From: Marchantia polymorpha subsp. ruderalis
Lineage: Eukaryota > Streptophyta > Marchantiopsida > Marchantiales > Marchantiaceae
Reading direction: 5' to 3'
NCBI GenBank assembly: GCA_037833965.1
Contig: AP031356.1
Coordinates: 16,328,501 to 16,392,500 of the forward strand
DNA length: 64,000 nucleotides
Under the pieces are notes generated by a model, which was not told the origin of the DNA, did no database searches, and was given only the letters and a program-made list of their open reading frames with translations. A program made the position numbers and the translations under genes. Shown piece after piece: positions 50,601 through 64,000 of this stretch (position 1 is the stretch's first letter; each line of letters begins with the position of its first letter).

Positions 50601-52900
50601 AGGTCTTAACTCTTGGAATCTGTTAGAATGGACAAATCAAAGAAACGTCAGAGGCGTCGAGGGAACCTTGAAACGCACATATTACTGTAATTCTAACTGT
50701 TATCAACAAACTGACAACACATAGACTCCAGTGATTATTAGACTGAGTATGATACACCCATCAGCAAAAGTATGATTGACATCATTTTTAAAGCTCAAGC
50801 ATATCGGAGAACTTCAAATGAGAAAAATCACGCCATATGTTGATTTCTGCTATACAGTCATTGATTTTTATTAAGGCAACTCCAACTTGTGAAACAATGT
50901 ATTAAACAAAAATGCGCTTAATCTCCAAGGTGGTCCTCTCCTTGACTGTTTCCAAAATCAATCATTTTTTAATCTTCATAATAATTAGATCATGAGAACT
51001 CAATCAATAAATAGATAATTAGTGGCTTAATAATAGTCATATGGTTTCTAATAGAATTATTATTCCGTATCAATTCTCATCAATTTGCACTAATCTGGGA
51101 AATCACTGTTGATGCTTATAGAAAGCACATGAGAAGAGGTCCATGCCTAGGCACACCAAGCTAGCCAAATTCTACTTTGTCGCGTCCCTGAAGCTACCCT
51201 TGTGAGTCAATCATTTTTGTCGCTTTGAGTTTAATGAATTAAGTAATGACTTCACACTACCTAACACAATTTCCCAACAAAGGTGTGTGGATGGATGCAA
51301 TGAAAGTGACACTTAACAAAAAAAGTGAAGGGTAGTAGGCATAGAACTTAGACTTATTTCTCACACAGTAGTTTGATTAGATTTGATAAATTGGAACATA
51401 ATCTGAAGAAAAAACGATTTCTCAATTTATCACCCTTTGCATGCCATTCTGGAAATTGTATTCCATGTAAGAATTATATGATCGTAGATTATGCAGAAAC
51501 TGAAAAATTAGTTAGTTTGAAAGTAGGGCAAGAAAAGTCTTCGATGTTCAGTCTGTAGATCCATTACTTATGTAAATTCTCCTAATATTGAAGACAAAAG
51601 AGACAACCTCTAGATCCAAATCTCTTAAAAATGTTCTCAAAAGATGTGATAGGATGAAGCTACCCAAAAAGCTCAATATGGTCAGTGGATATTTATTCAC
51701 TGTTTTCTCTACTGATTGTCCAAAAAGGACCCTTGAGGCCTAAAGGTTTTTGCAAAATAGTCTCAGATGAATATGGGAGGATGTGATTGGACATAGGTCA
51801 CGAGAAAGTGCCATTATGTTGATTGGATATGTACCTATATTCCTCGGAGAATGAATGAGTGAGAGAGGAGAGGATTAGAATTGTCAGCTCCTTGTTTGTT
51901 TTATCAGTGGTCGACCTATGTCGCAGCTGTAACTACTCTGCCGTAGGATTATTTTATCTCCACGTGGTTGCACCTGCTGATATTTTACCTTTACTGTCCA
52001 GTGTTTTTAAATTATCATAAAAAATATATGCTCGTCCACTATCATCTGGTTTCTGGAGAGTTCTTCTTTCCTATCATTGTGTGCCTGATCCTGGCCACCA
52101 CCACCACCACACAGTAAGCTAATCCACATATGGACATAAAACCATCTAAACCTTGATAGAGAAGTTAAAATATATTTGGTAAAATTATATTTGAAATATC
52201 CATTCACTTAAAAAATTAGCGAGGAGGCAAGATTCATAATTCCGTAAAGATGTGGGCCTACGAGGTTGTGACTCCTATAGAAGCGGATTTGTCTAATGTA
52301 TTCATATCCTCCCTCCCCCTCATGACTCAAACTTGGCTAGAGACTAAAGTTAGAATGTACCCACGTGTGTCGCTTGTGATATTATTAAAGCCCGCTGTCG
52401 AATATTCTATCTTCTTGATTGCCTTCTGATATCTTCTTATATCTTCCGTGCATTTCACTTGATGTGGAGTCATTTGAAGCGACTTACTAAAACCCTCTGT
52501 GTCAACTAGATCACGTTGAAGCTTTCTGATTCACGCTAATCCACGCAAGTGATCCACTCCAAATTTAGATAAACACGTGTGTTTATGATGTCTGACACTC
52601 CTAAGCAACCTGTGTCACTCTGCTGCCTGTAACTACATGATGGGGAGTTTGTCTCAGCCATTCCTTCGAGCCGAATGTCACTAGAAAGTCCACTCCAACT
52701 CCGCAGATAGTGAGTCTGGAGTGGAAGAGAACCATGGTGTAGACAGCCCAATAACTTGGAGTGCTTGCATTCTATTTTAAACTCCTAGTTCTTTATTACA
52801 TGAGTACCGTCAACAACGATTCCTTCCACACTCATCTTTTGGCTTACCCGAGGCTAGACTAGACGCAGAAACTTTGGATCAAACTAACACACATAGAAAC
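50601..52900. other. Intergenic sequence, possible decayed repeats
   Basis: Mixed composition with no recognisable protein. A CCA repeat (CACCACCACCACCAC) is at about 52096-52111. One plus-strand frame (51373-51558) has no known motif. Confidence 0.35.
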
Positions 52901-55900
52901 CCATAATATCACACTAATTTCTATCCAGGTATTTTTGAATTTGAGTTATGCGTGCAACTGAGAAAATTACTCTCTACACCAAATTTGAAAGCTTGTATTG
53001 AGAGGCCAACACATAGCACATGTATAAATGATTTTTGACAAAGACAAATATAACCTGCTAGTGTGATATAATGCTCATATCAAATTGAGCATTACATTCA
53101 TATGCTAGGAGATGGGGAAAAATCTACAGTGTGTCAAATCAACTTTTGTCACACTATTAGTTTTGATATTGTGGCTTAACAAAACAAATAGCATGTAAGT
53201 AGCATGTCTCTCTTTGCTTCTTGATGTCTTTCTTTGCTTTGAGTCTATCATAATATATTATTTATAATTTTTTACTAAATACAGTTTTTCTTCAGATTCA
53301 TTACTTCTGATTTGAACAATTTCCTAAATGCTCAGTAGTATGAATCTTAAGCGCAATCTTCAAATCATCATGGTTATTGATAATTTCTTTGTGATGTAAA
53401 CTTCCAGTATCCTTGTTCTTCTAAATGCTTCTGAATAACTCAAATTGTCAAAATGATTCGAACGTTCTTGTAATATTATTAGTTATGTAAGATGAATCAG
53501 CATAAGAGTTGTCTCGACTCGATATGTTCATTTATGTCGTTGTTATATATCTTCATATTAATGAGGATGAAAATATCCTCATTGATATGTAAAATATCTT
53601 CATTTATTATCATATAAAATAAAAAGTTGGTATCCTTGAAACTGCCTATGTAACAAAATTTATAATCATTACAAAAACCATTCTTTAAAATATATCAAAA
53701 ATTTCATATTGATGAATGAAACATTTAAAAACTTTAAACATAACAAATAAAATGAAATGAGATTCAATTATAGATATAAATATTTTTTAAGAACATATCC
53801 AGTATATAGTTATCACTATATCTAATATCACGTATAATAAGAATGAAATTACTTATATCTTATGTAATAGTATTCTAATTAGATTTTAACAGTTAAAAAT
53901 ACTTTAATACGCATTTTAATCGTTTTCATATGTGTATTGCTTATATTCAATATTGGTAATCAATAATCCAATATGATCTAGAAAGTTATAGATTACAAAT
54001 TTTCATTTTTCATAAAAAAATATTTTATTTTTATTTAATTCAAAAAAATAAAAAATATGCATTTCCATATATTAATAAAATAGATCTAGAATTATGATTA
54101 AATTGTTCAAAAAAATTAACATTGATATTTATTTATTCATTTTTCAATGTATGAATTTTATTTTGCGTATATGAAATTTTGCAGATTATCAAATAATTAT
54201 ACATAAGATTGTATAATTTGTCTATTGTGATTCAAATAAATTTATAATAAAGTCACGGTGTTGCATTGACGATGTAAATGCATCAGTGCTTTGGAAACAT
54301 GTGGGAGCCTAATTATAGATCAATTGTGAAAATTTGTTGCATGAGCTCGTTGTATTTGAATTTCTCATTCACAAATTCTTATTAATTACTTAAAATGATT
54401 ATAAAATCTACTAGCTTCTACTAATATTTTGACTAACATTATTGCTTAAATTTTATTGATAATCTTTAGTTATATAGTGAGATATTGACTTGATTAGTAG
54501 ATTTTTATTGTACTTGGAGACTTTTACAACAATTTTTCAATGATCAATGTATTGAAAAATATTCAAAACTTTTATTTATATCAAAGTCTTTATAATTTGA
54601 ATACAAATTTCAATATATGAAAAACTTAACAATAATATGAACCTTTATAATATTTTCGTTTGTCAACTTTTCATAAAATATGATACATCATTGTTAATTT
54701 TTTTGTTTAAATAATGATTATATATAAATAGTCATATATATAAAACTTAACTTGTAATGATAATTTTAATTTTCCAATTCTAATCAAGAACGTCATTATT
54801 CAGCCATCATCAAGCATTGAAAACTAGATAAGATGAGTTCCATTCATTAGTGAAGACAAATTTAAATTGTAATATTCTCATTGAAAGTAGAAAATAACTT
54901 GATCTTCTTTTGCATTACATGAATCACTCAAGACATGCGTTTTGATTTTAAGTTCATTCTTTAATTTTAAAATCTTGTAAAATAATTCTTTACATTTCAT
55001 TTTATAGTTTATAAATCATGTGTAGCTTATAAAAAAAATTAAAATTTCACTCACTGAAAAAAACTTTTCATTTTTTTTAGTAATATGTGTGAAGATCATG
55101 ACTAAACACATGTCATTTTCTTTTTTATATTAGTGTATGACAACATATAGATCTTTATTAATGTGATGACATCAATTCATCCATGTTTATGGTTGAATTT
55201 ATACAAATACTTATTTATATAATAAATTAATTAATTAATTAACATAGCATAAATTACCAATCATTTCTTATTCTATACTTATGCACGTAATCTTCGTAAA
55301 AAATGTTGATCATGCAAATCAATATATTCAAATGATGATTAAGTTTTATTTATAATTATAAATACAAAGACGCATGAAAATTCTTCAAAATGAATAAAAT
55401 ATTTTTGATATTAAATATTCGATTTTATAAAGAACATCATATTTTTCTTCAGCGTATTTTAAATCTATTTAATTGAAATTTTTTATTTTTTTTTTCAATA
55501 ATCAAGCCTTTTAGGTGTGTTATTGAAATCAATGAAAACTATTATATCAAAATACCCTTTTTTGTTAGGCAATAGTTTGAGTTTGATCTTTATAAGAATT
55601 GATCAGATACTTTGATACATATATATATATATATATATATATTTTCAATCTAAACTGTAACTTGAGGAATGAAAAAATTAAGCGTTATTTTTCTTCTGCA
55701 GTTTTGTTTTGACAAAATCGGAGTTCGAAAAATTATATATTGAGTTCAAACTTACAATGACTATTTTGTCTATAAAAAATAAATGTATCAATAATTATTT
55801 TAAAAGTCTAGCATTTTCTAATGTCAAAAGTATGTTGCACAAATAATCTATACTAGCATAATTTTATTATATAAAACTTTAAATTTTTTAATTACTTGTT

Positions 55901-57090
55901 TAACTGAATGAACACATTTCTTATCTGCTTGTAAAACTTAATTTAGTATGAAAATCCGAATTGATTTGGAAAATATACTCATGTCTATGAATATTTTTAG
56001 CGATTGCAATTCCAATACAAGAAGTATGCCAAGTTTCAGAAAATTGAACAGATCGAAGTTGATTTTATTTAAAATCCTTAAATTGGACTGCATAGACAAT
56101 CTCTTATTCTCATTTATTATATTATATTATTTATTTTTAGATTAAATTTTTCCCCAAATGTGTTGAATTAAAATGTTCATTCAATTATCCATGTCCATTT
56201 TACTTATATCGTAAGAAAAAAGACACTACCAATAAGTTGGGTATTTATTTTGTGCATACTTCTTAAAACTTCAATTTCTTGTTATTTGTTAATTTTCATA
56301 AGAGAAAGTTAATAGATACTATGTGTGTATATATGATACACTCATATTTCGAATTATATGCAAAGATTAAAAATAAAACTATTTTTTATTAAAATATCAA
56401 ATCAAAAAATGCAAGAAACTCAAGTAAATTATATCTTGCAGTATTTATATTCGTTAGCTTCTTTAATACAATAATTAATTTTATTGGAAAAACTTGTGTT
56501 TACATATTGAATCATGAATTTACTTGCTTCAGATAAGATTGTGCATGTGACATAGTTCTGAAAGATGTTAACATAATGATTGCTTTTAATTATCAGACCA
56601 ACTAAACTATGTTTTAACTTAAATATAGTTTTCATGATTCATGTTGTATGTCTTATCCCCTGTCTAGTTACACACATATGAACAAGTCACCATGGACAAA
56701 ATAACATTCAAATGATGTCCTCATAGTTACTTTAAAATCATTAAACAATTGATATCGATTTTTATCTGGACTGTTTCAATTGGATAATGAGTGAATGATT
56801 GGATAATTTTTTAAACGGAAAAATTTGTAGATTATAATCTTGTCAAAAGTGTTCATTCTTTCATAATACTGAGTTTTATAGTTTGTCATTATTCAGTAAT
56901 AGTGTACTCTTTGCATCTATGTATGTCTTTCACCTTGCATCAGTTTTTACAAACCTGTAGTATATTGACGATATAGTTTAAGTGCAGCATCTTAGATATC
57001 AAAGATTCACAAAATGCTGGGTTAAATAATAAATAAAGAAATAAATGTACTCTGAAGATTATGTTGTGAATATATTATATGAATATTGAA
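52901..57090. other. AT-rich non-coding block
   Basis: About 4 kb of very AT-rich DNA. An (AT)n run lies at about 55619-55640 and a TTAA repeat at about 55227-55240. No coding frame of note was found. Confidence 0.5.
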
Positions 57091-57694
57091 CATGAGGCAA
57101 AAAGTCGAGGTTGATGTTATGAAGGATACCAGAGACGAATTTCAACCTTGTATATTTTGGGTCCATGGTTTCTCCATAGCAGAGGATGGAACAGAACCTA
57201 TTGATCTAAGTTGAAAAGAATTATTTGCTTGAGGGATACATCAAATTACTAGCGGAAGAATAATGATAACTTCTTTGCTTCACATTAACTCGGAAGACCA
57301 CAGTTAAGGGCCGCAACGAGAAACTGTTGCATGTTAAGGACGAAGTACGGGGCCGGAAGAACGATGGGCGTGGTCTTCCAAGCCGAGCAGAAACTCGTCA
57401 CAGTAGAATATGAACTGTTGCCATCTGTAAGCGACAGTGGATCCGCATAATTCAAGCAACATAAGTCGATATTAGGAGATTTGTACCCGGAGCCATATCG
57501 AGGGAAGAATTATTTCACAAAGAGGACAGATCCCCAAAGAAGGGGAGAATGGTGGAAGAACGAATGTAAGCAGGAGCTTCAGAATAGAGATAAAGCCGGA
57601 GCAGCAAGCTCGGTGCATAGATTTCATATGATGCACGCAGAGTTATATAGTCGATGTTGAAAATGCTCATACTCGTACAACGATGAACACGAAT

Positions 57695-58120
57695 TCACAG
57701 AAATTTATGTAGACTCGAAAAAGCAGGAGACTTCAGTCGTAAGGAAAGATACAACAGCTGAAGTTTTCCCGTCTCGAGCAAAAGAAAAAAGAAAAGATTG
57801 GAGTACTGTACCGGTGGTTGCGATCCTGAGCAAGCTCCGAGCTCACAGGCGTATGTTCCGTTGGGAGGCCTGCGGTGCTTGCGTCCTGGAACGCTAGGAG
57901 TAGTACGAGGCGACAGTCTGTGAGAGCGTCCCTGGTTCTCAGCCTTCTCAGGGTGCCTGGCTTGGCGTTCCCATGCATGGATTGGTGAAAACCTGGCGCC
58001 ACGTGGTCCATCCCCAGCAGTTTCCCATACCATGCATATGTCTGGCCTAGTGATGATGTACCATGACATCACCATCATCATGGCCATCGATGCCTGGATT
58101 TCGATGAGGATCCACTCCAC
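57695..58120 (-). other. GC-richer open stretch, possible exon
   Basis: A minus-strand frame of 141 codons, and a second overlapping frame of 92 codons, cross a GC-rich island in AT-rich surroundings. A possible donor CACCG/GTACAG lies near 57812. The C-terminal part of the longer frame (RRPPNGTYACELGACSGSQP) has two cysteines and no family I recognise. With two frames open the coding choice is uncertain. Confidence 0.25.
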
Positions 58121-59700
58121 ACTATGGCCTCCTCATCGGCGCTAACGGTATTCCTGTCTGACTCCTCTCTGACAGTCTCTGCGAGCCTAGAGACGCTACA
58201 AATGTTTGTTGCGCCTCCTCGATAGGAGAACGCTCGATACAATGAGGAGGATTGGGCTTTCGGCGCTTTTACGACGTTCAAGGGTATTGTTCCCCACCAT
58301 ACCCTTCTGGAGTGTCGAAATGTGCGATACGCTGCATTTTGTCGACAAAACAGTCATCTCGGAAAAAGTGGGCGGTGTATGATACAATATGGTGCTCATC
58401 TTGATGAAGACCAGGAATCCAGTGCGATTATGTTGCTTTTTCGAGAGATTTGCTTGTTTGTAGCTGAAATTAGCGCTGCTAAATGCCGGTCTCGAAAAAA
58501 GTCGTGTTGGAAACGTGATTTATCTCAAAGCTGGTGGAATACTTGCTTTCGAATTTTGTCTCTAGGCAGCCCGGGTGGAATGATTACAGACGGTGCAGGC
58601 TATCAGAGCTGGTCAATCGGTCAATCGGTCAATCTGCATCGTCATGCTCTGGGAAGGGACGATGAACAGTTTGTTCAGTCCTTTCTGATGGTTCTGTGTG
58701 CAATTCCTTGAAACACCTTCCTGCCTTGGAGCAGATCCAAGAGATTACTAGCTGGATTCTACGGTTCGCTTTTTCGGTCACCTTCGTCGAAAAGGTCAAT
58801 TCAGTCTCTTCAAGGTTTGTGGCTTCACACCCGTCCCCCATATTTATATATATATTTTACATGTATATGAGTAAATAAAGAGAGAGATATACGAGTAGTT
58901 CATACGACTTTGTGCCAGATAGCGTTCGAAATCCATTTGGCACCCAAAAGCTACATTCATGATTCTCGTGGCAGAGCTTTCGTCTTGGCGTGTGCATGGC
59001 ACTGGAGTCCAATCAACAACTTTAACAAAAGCTAGAAAATCCCGATTCGGATATTTTAAATCAATCGCGGAAGCTTCACTCAGCAGCTTGAAGAAATGTA
59101 CTAGCTTGAGCTAGTGGAAGACAAAGTGACCAATTTGCGATGCTTTTGTTTAAAATCCTTTGTTTTTGACGACCGTCAGGCTGTAAAAGGTCTGAACTTG
59201 TTCCATGTTCTGAATCACTCCCGGAAAGTATATGGTCTACATGAAACTGATACTTTCGTATTATGTTTGAATGTTAAGTCGGACGACTTCGTTTCGAACT
59301 TTGTAAACATGACGTCTCTTCAGAGAAAGTGCTGTTATTTCACGTGCTTGATGATTACCGAAACGTCCGAAAATATCTACAAATAGTGAGAATAAATTAT
59401 GGAATAGGAGTGGAAGAGATGACACTGTGTACATCGCGACTCGCGAGTATGATGCCATGAGGATTATCCATTTGAAGCTGGTACTTTTTGCCCAAAAGTT
59501 CGTAAGTACGAAGAAGTAGTCGAAGAAGATGTCACGAGCATGTGCCCTTGCTCAACGTTATGCCCTAAAGCACAATATTCATGACTTCATCGGAGTATCA
59601 CCAAGACCTTTATGGACCACCATTGGAGTGATCTTCAGAGTTCTTCGATCTTCACATGGGCTTCGGGATACTATATTGTACTCCTCAGATCCCGCTCCGA
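58121..59700. other. Unassigned region
   Basis: Balanced composition with short frames on both strands (for example 58322-58711 plus). A short tandem GGTCAATC repeat lies at about 58613-58632. No recognised product. Confidence 0.3.
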
Positions 59701-59724
59701 GCTGATGGCCTCCCACCTTCTCTT

Positions 59725-60285
59725 AATGACATTCACAAGAAAATGACGAAGAATATGTAAGACATCGCGTTTTGGTTACTTCAGATATCGATCCAGAAAG
59801 AATGAGAAGTTCACTTGCATAATAAAGTGACGACAGACATAGAGAAAATCTGTAGGGATCAGGGAATCGGGTACAATCAAACATCACCGTTTTCTGTTGA
59901 CACCAATACGAACTTACTCATTGACAGCCGTTGGAATTTTCACATTCAAAGAAATCATGACGTCCACTGATGTGCACAGAACAATTTAGCTTACATGGCC
60001 TTGATCTTACTCGGCGGAATAAGTAAGCAGTTCACATACACAAGACTATGACGACATTTCGAGTGCAACACAAGCAATGCTGTTGAGATTTTGATCCTAA
60101 CCAAGTCTTCATGCAGCAAAGGAGAATCAGTGACCAATAGCGGCCAGTGAGGTTTTCACATACATAGGAAAATGACGTCTGATGAGGTGCACAGATCAAT
60201 GTAGGTTTTGAGCTTTTAGATATTACAGAAAAGCCTGAGTGGTTCGCCTACACAAGAGTGACGACTCTTTCGTGTGCGGTGATTC
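59725..60285. repeat. Degenerate tandem array with a two-part higher-order unit
   Basis: A word like TTCACATACACAAGAAAATGACGNC recurs near 59729, 59811, 59938, 60033, 60156 and 60239. Alternate copies are 206-222 bases apart and neighbouring copies alternate about 80-95 and 123-127, so the larger unit is about 215 bp with two half-units. Copies are well diverged. TGACGTC is present in two of them. Confidence 0.5.
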
Positions 60286-60289
60286 GGTG

Positions 60290-63030
60290 AAGTGCTCACC
60301 GATAGGAGCAGGGCTGCGAAGGGGTTTGGATACTACCGTACGTTCGGAGCCCTTTCCTACTGTATAGGTACAGGTCAAGCAGCCTTACAGATGTGGGGGT
60401 TTAATACAGAGAGCCGGTTCCCTGCACAGAGTCGACTAAAACTAATATTAAGACCATGTGGGTGCCCAATCCTCGCTGAGCGACGCAGGCCGTGTGCAGA
60501 CCTCTCATGCTTTTGCCGAAAATCATTGGTTCTCCTTATCTGCAATCCACGGATGTTGGCTAGCAATATCCATATGCATAAAACCTCAATTAGGTTTTCT
60601 CCGTGTGATAGGACACAGGTGCAGAGGATAAATCAACAGTTTCTCTACACGCAGAAACGGTAAGGGAAACACACACTAGCTTTCTCATTATTGCACATGG
60701 GTTGACCACAAACCTCGCCCATCTAGGTTTCGAAGGTTTTGATACTACAAGTGGCAATGCTAGAGTGGAAACCACGCCAGCCGCATGGCGAACAGTGGTT
60801 TACTCTGATACCACAGGAGCCGAGTGGCCCACTCCAACTGTACAGAATGGCGTACTTGTGCACAGTTACTGAGAAGACGAGGAGGTGCGGCAGTTCCTGC
60901 GATGCGATGGCAAGTTCGAATTGTGCTAGCCAAGGACGCAGAACTTGACGGCCAGAAGATGATAAAGTTCCAGGTCTTTTGATTGAACCGCTCGAGGAAA
61001 AAGGTTCATGTTTCATCGGGAACGCATACGTGCGGTGAGTAAAAAACACCAGAAAGTATTATTGGGGCGCACAAGGATCAAACTTGGACTCCAAGTCGAA
61101 GGTTCGTGACACCAGGCCCCGGGCGCTCCAACATAAATCGTCTTTCCACTTTCTTTAAAATATACCGCTTTTATCGTATCCTGCACCTCTAGCGACACCA
61201 TGATAGACCACAAACATTCTACTGTGTAACTTGTAGCGGGTCCAAAACTGCGACACGATGGGCCACAATCATTCCACAGTTTCTTCTCTGATAGCGGCTG
61301 GATAATTTATAATCGGTCCTAGCTTCTAAGGTCATCTTGCGTAAATCCTTAGAACATTGCCTATGTAGACCTATGCGATACGAGCTTTCCTTCTTTAATT
61401 CTCACAGCCACCCGCAAGCTCCAAAAGATGCCTAGCATGAAATGGGACCTGCACCACAGACACGGCGCTGTAGACAAGAGAAAACGGGGGCTGATTGAAT
61501 CATGTTCGAGAGGCTCCAAAATCCCAAGATTCTCTTCCACCTGCGAGTTGAACTGTATCAGAACACGCCTGCGATGCTGAAATATTGCGGAGCTTCTTTT
61601 GGTAATTATTGGCCTCATAGGAACTGATATCAATCCAGATGACTGCATGAGACGAGTTTTGCGAACAAGACACCGACGACTATTTAAATATATCGTTGCA
61701 CAATACTGACTGGTCAAAGGGGTCTTTTGTAATTGGGTGTGGTTGGATTAGCCTAATCTGAACTCCGTGTATTATCCGACTAAACTGAATCGATGCGGCA
61801 CCCCTTTGAAAGTGAATAGTTTGATACACCTGCAGATTCTGTTTTGTTTGTTCTTCGGATTTCTGATCATGCCATTGCAGTAAACAATTAACACATAAAT
61901 CAAATTGTGTTCGTCAGGCGTTCCACTGCTATGTCCTGTCCTTCGTTAATTGTCTCAGGATGGTCTCTTCCGTTTAGCGCCTAGCTTTGCAACTCGGAGA
62001 AGACAGAGTTTCCTCCGTCTAACCTTATTTGTCGAGTTTCGAGACAGTAAGTTTGGGTCCTTGATGACTTCCTTGGAATAGAAACTGAGAATACCTGATC
62101 CTATGCTATGGACTTGCATGTCCGCGTTGTAGTGTGCATTCTGATTTATAAAGAGGTGTTTGAGCCGTAATTTCTTGCCTTGGTCCGTGTGACACTCCGA
62201 ACCTGTACCGTCAAAAGTCTTTCGCCAAGGAGCGAATAAAAGAGTCAGTTAGAGCGAGGCACGTGTAATCTGAATATACTTCAAAGAAAAGCTTTGAGTT
62301 TGTTGGGAAAGAATTCCTCGACCTATTTCTTTTAATTAGTCAAAAGATAGAATTGATCCTTTGAACAAAACAAGGATTCCGATTCCCCGTGTAGATGCTA
62401 GACCCAAGCTTAAGGTGGCCCCAGTTCAAGCTAGCAGTAGAGTTGACTCATGTTCATGCAAACGTCAAACGGTATGAGCCCCATGACTGGATCTTATTTT
62501 ATTGGGCTCTAGATCTCACACTTCGTTTCAATAAATGAAGGATGTTGAATGCCAGCGAGTTGAGATTTGGCACTATCTAATGCATGCTTGTTTCTCGAGA
62601 TTGACAACTAGACAGTCCTTCGGATGTCGATGTGAATCTAGGTCCAGGGTCCCACTACTAAATTCCAGCATTTACCGCAACCGAACTTCAACCGCTTTGT
62701 GTTCAAAAAGAGACCCTTGCATAGGTTCCTTTCGTCTACTTTGGAGATAACTAGTAGATGGAGGGTGCTGGACACAAATGTCCACAAATGCTCGATGGCC
62801 TCTTATTGGTGAGGAGAGTGTCTTAAGATGTTATTTGCAAGATCCGAGAAGATGTGTTCGATATACGATTCTGTTGGCTGACCCGTCACGAAGAGAAATC
62901 TCGTCAGTGACAGTTGGAGATTAAGGGCTTTCCACGCGAAGACAATCAGCGAGCAAATAAGACAGTGACATACACAAAACACCGTACCCGAAGACAATCT
63001 TTGTTAGGTGATGGCTTGTCGACACCCTGC
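60290..63030. other. Unassigned region
   Basis: About 45% GC with several medium-length frames (60292-60663 plus, 61717-61361 minus, 60948-60739 plus) that show no recognised domain. No terminal repeats were established. Confidence 0.3.
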
Positions 63031-63041
63031 GGCCGTAGCGA

Positions 63042-63358
63042 ATGTTCACATTAAGCGTCGCGCGCTCGATTCCCATTCATCCTGAAAAGGCCTTCCACTT
63101 CCACTTCCACTTCGACTTCTACTGCTTCTCCGGTGTTCGGCAGCGACCACGTCCGTCCGCGGGAAAAGGGCCGCGGCGCTCGCAGCGACGAGGCGGACGC
63201 GCAAGCGAGGCCTCCGACACGTGGCGCGCTCGCAGCCCAAGGCGGAGAGGAGGGCCTCCGGTGCAGGCGAGCAGCAGTAGACGAAGGTCGTCGTCCAGTT
63301 CGAGTGGCGATCGTCGTACCATACATAGACACCGACTGTCTGCATCCCACGCGAGATG
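63042..63358 (+). other. GC-rich possible first exon; strand uncertain
   Basis: Plus-strand frames are open to a good donor GTAAGG at 63359, and an ATG at 63133 gives about 75 codons. The minus strand is also open from an ATG near 63355 to 63046, with a CCCTTCCC-rich stretch upstream that could be a leader. Because GC-rich, repeat-like sequence keeps several frames open by chance, neither is secure. Confidence 0.25.
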
Positions 63359-63360
63359 GT

Positions 63361-63600
63361 AAGGGAAGGGAAGGGGGAAGGGAAGGGAAGGGAAGGGAGG
63401 GCAAGGGTTTCTTGGACGTCGAGCGGGGATGGGGGCCGGAGGGGGCGAGAGTATGGGCAGGGCAGGGCAGGGCAGGGCAACGGGGGAAGCGGCGGGTGCT
63501 GGGAAAATACAAGGGGGAGGGGAAAGAGAAAGAAAGACGCGAGGGGGTGGGGGGAGGGGGAGGGGGGGAGGTGGGTCGCACGGACGGAAGGGGGATGGGA
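63361..63600 (+). repeat. Long G-run tract (GGGAA, GGGCA and GGGGA repeats)
   Basis: Three sub-tracts (63361-63408, 63455-63480, 63540-63575) contain many runs of three or more G with short spacers on the plus strand, a strong pattern for G-quadruplex formation. It may be the start of a G-rich intron or, on the other strand, a C-rich leader. Confidence 0.7.
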
Positions 63601-64000
63601 GTGGCTTTCTCGTTCACCAAGAAAACAACTGTGGAAACGAGGATCGATTCGAGGAAAGAAAAGCAGTACGATAGATTTTTGGGTCTGAAAGTGAATGCAT
63701 ATGGCAAAAGTGGAGGGAGACAATGTTTCATGTGAACGGTTTCATCATCACGTGAGGGTCTGCAATTTTTGTTGCAATGCGATCCAATGGATTCCTGCCT
63801 TTCATGTGAAGGTTTCATCATCTCACGCTCATTGTGTACAAATAGAATCGTTGACAACTGGGGGTATCTTTGACATGTATACCTGGTGCTAAAGGTTCTT
63901 TTGCGAAAGGAGTCTGTCGTCCTATTGTTTCTTATTTAATGTTGTGGTTCAGGTACAAACCCCGTTCGGGAGGGATCAGCCTACCTTTTCGATTAATTCC

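Noticed and set aside
60801-60815. TGGTATCAGAG-like word (minus strand) suggesting another LTR element
   Set aside because: No LTR, purine tract or pol sequence nearby; an 11-base match alone is too weak.
63046-63857. Minus-strand frames of 225 and 268 codons rich in Pro, Ser and Leu
   Set aside because: Most of their length is the translated C-rich repeat tract, which stays open in several frames by composition.

Overview
The window is nuclear DNA of a land plant, most likely a non-seed plant such as a moss or lycophyte. The evidence is a complete, intron-bearing AMP1-type glutamate carboxypeptidase gene, the start of a gene with a plastid-transit-like N-terminus, plant copia and chromovirus LTR retrotransposons, an Emigrant-like (pogo) DNA element, and an old Ty3/gypsy copy of fungal type, a kind known in non-seed plants. 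Species cannot be named from the sequence. No rRNA, tRNA, CRISPR array or bacterial operon was seen.

Layout. Position 1-335 (minus) is the first part of a gene that runs off the left edge. About 0.6-4.4 kb is AT-rich and non-coding, with one palindromic foldback element. About 4.4-30.7 kb is a dense nest of transposable elements: a degraded fungal-type gypsy copy (minus) interrupted by a coiled-coil-ORF element; a chromovirus fragment (minus); the 5' half of a copia element (minus); a second, longer copy of the coiled-coil-ORF element (minus); and a plus-strand copia copy split by a nearly full-length chromovirus (18730-24922, two LTRs of about 420 bp, PBS and PPT visible) and by an unidentified 1.7-kb insert. 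These are followed by a copia LTR, a large imperfect palindrome made from copia leader sequence, a pogo/Emigrant-like element, another copia LTR piece and a small inverted-repeat element. About 31-37 kb is AT-rich with few recognisable features.

The best gene is at 41934-46287 (minus). Twelve exons can be placed by reading frame, splice sites and family alignment, giving a 768-residue type II membrane peptidase of the M28/glutamate carboxypeptidase II family with all metal and catalytic residues present. Sequence at 37-41 kb has higher GC and exon-like stretches that I could not assign. About 47-57 kb is mostly AT-rich intergenic DNA. About 57-62 kb is mixed, with a degenerate tandem repeat at 59.7-60.3 kb. 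The right end (63.0-63.6 kb) is GC-rich with a long G-run tract beside a possible exon.

Apart from the two host genes, most of the supportable content is mobile-element history. The most unusual items are the twice-present coiled-coil-ORF element without visible polymerase, four ACGT-core (bZIP-type) boxes upstream of a TATA box in the chromovirus LTR, the fungal-type gypsy copy, and the higher-order repeat near 60 kb.
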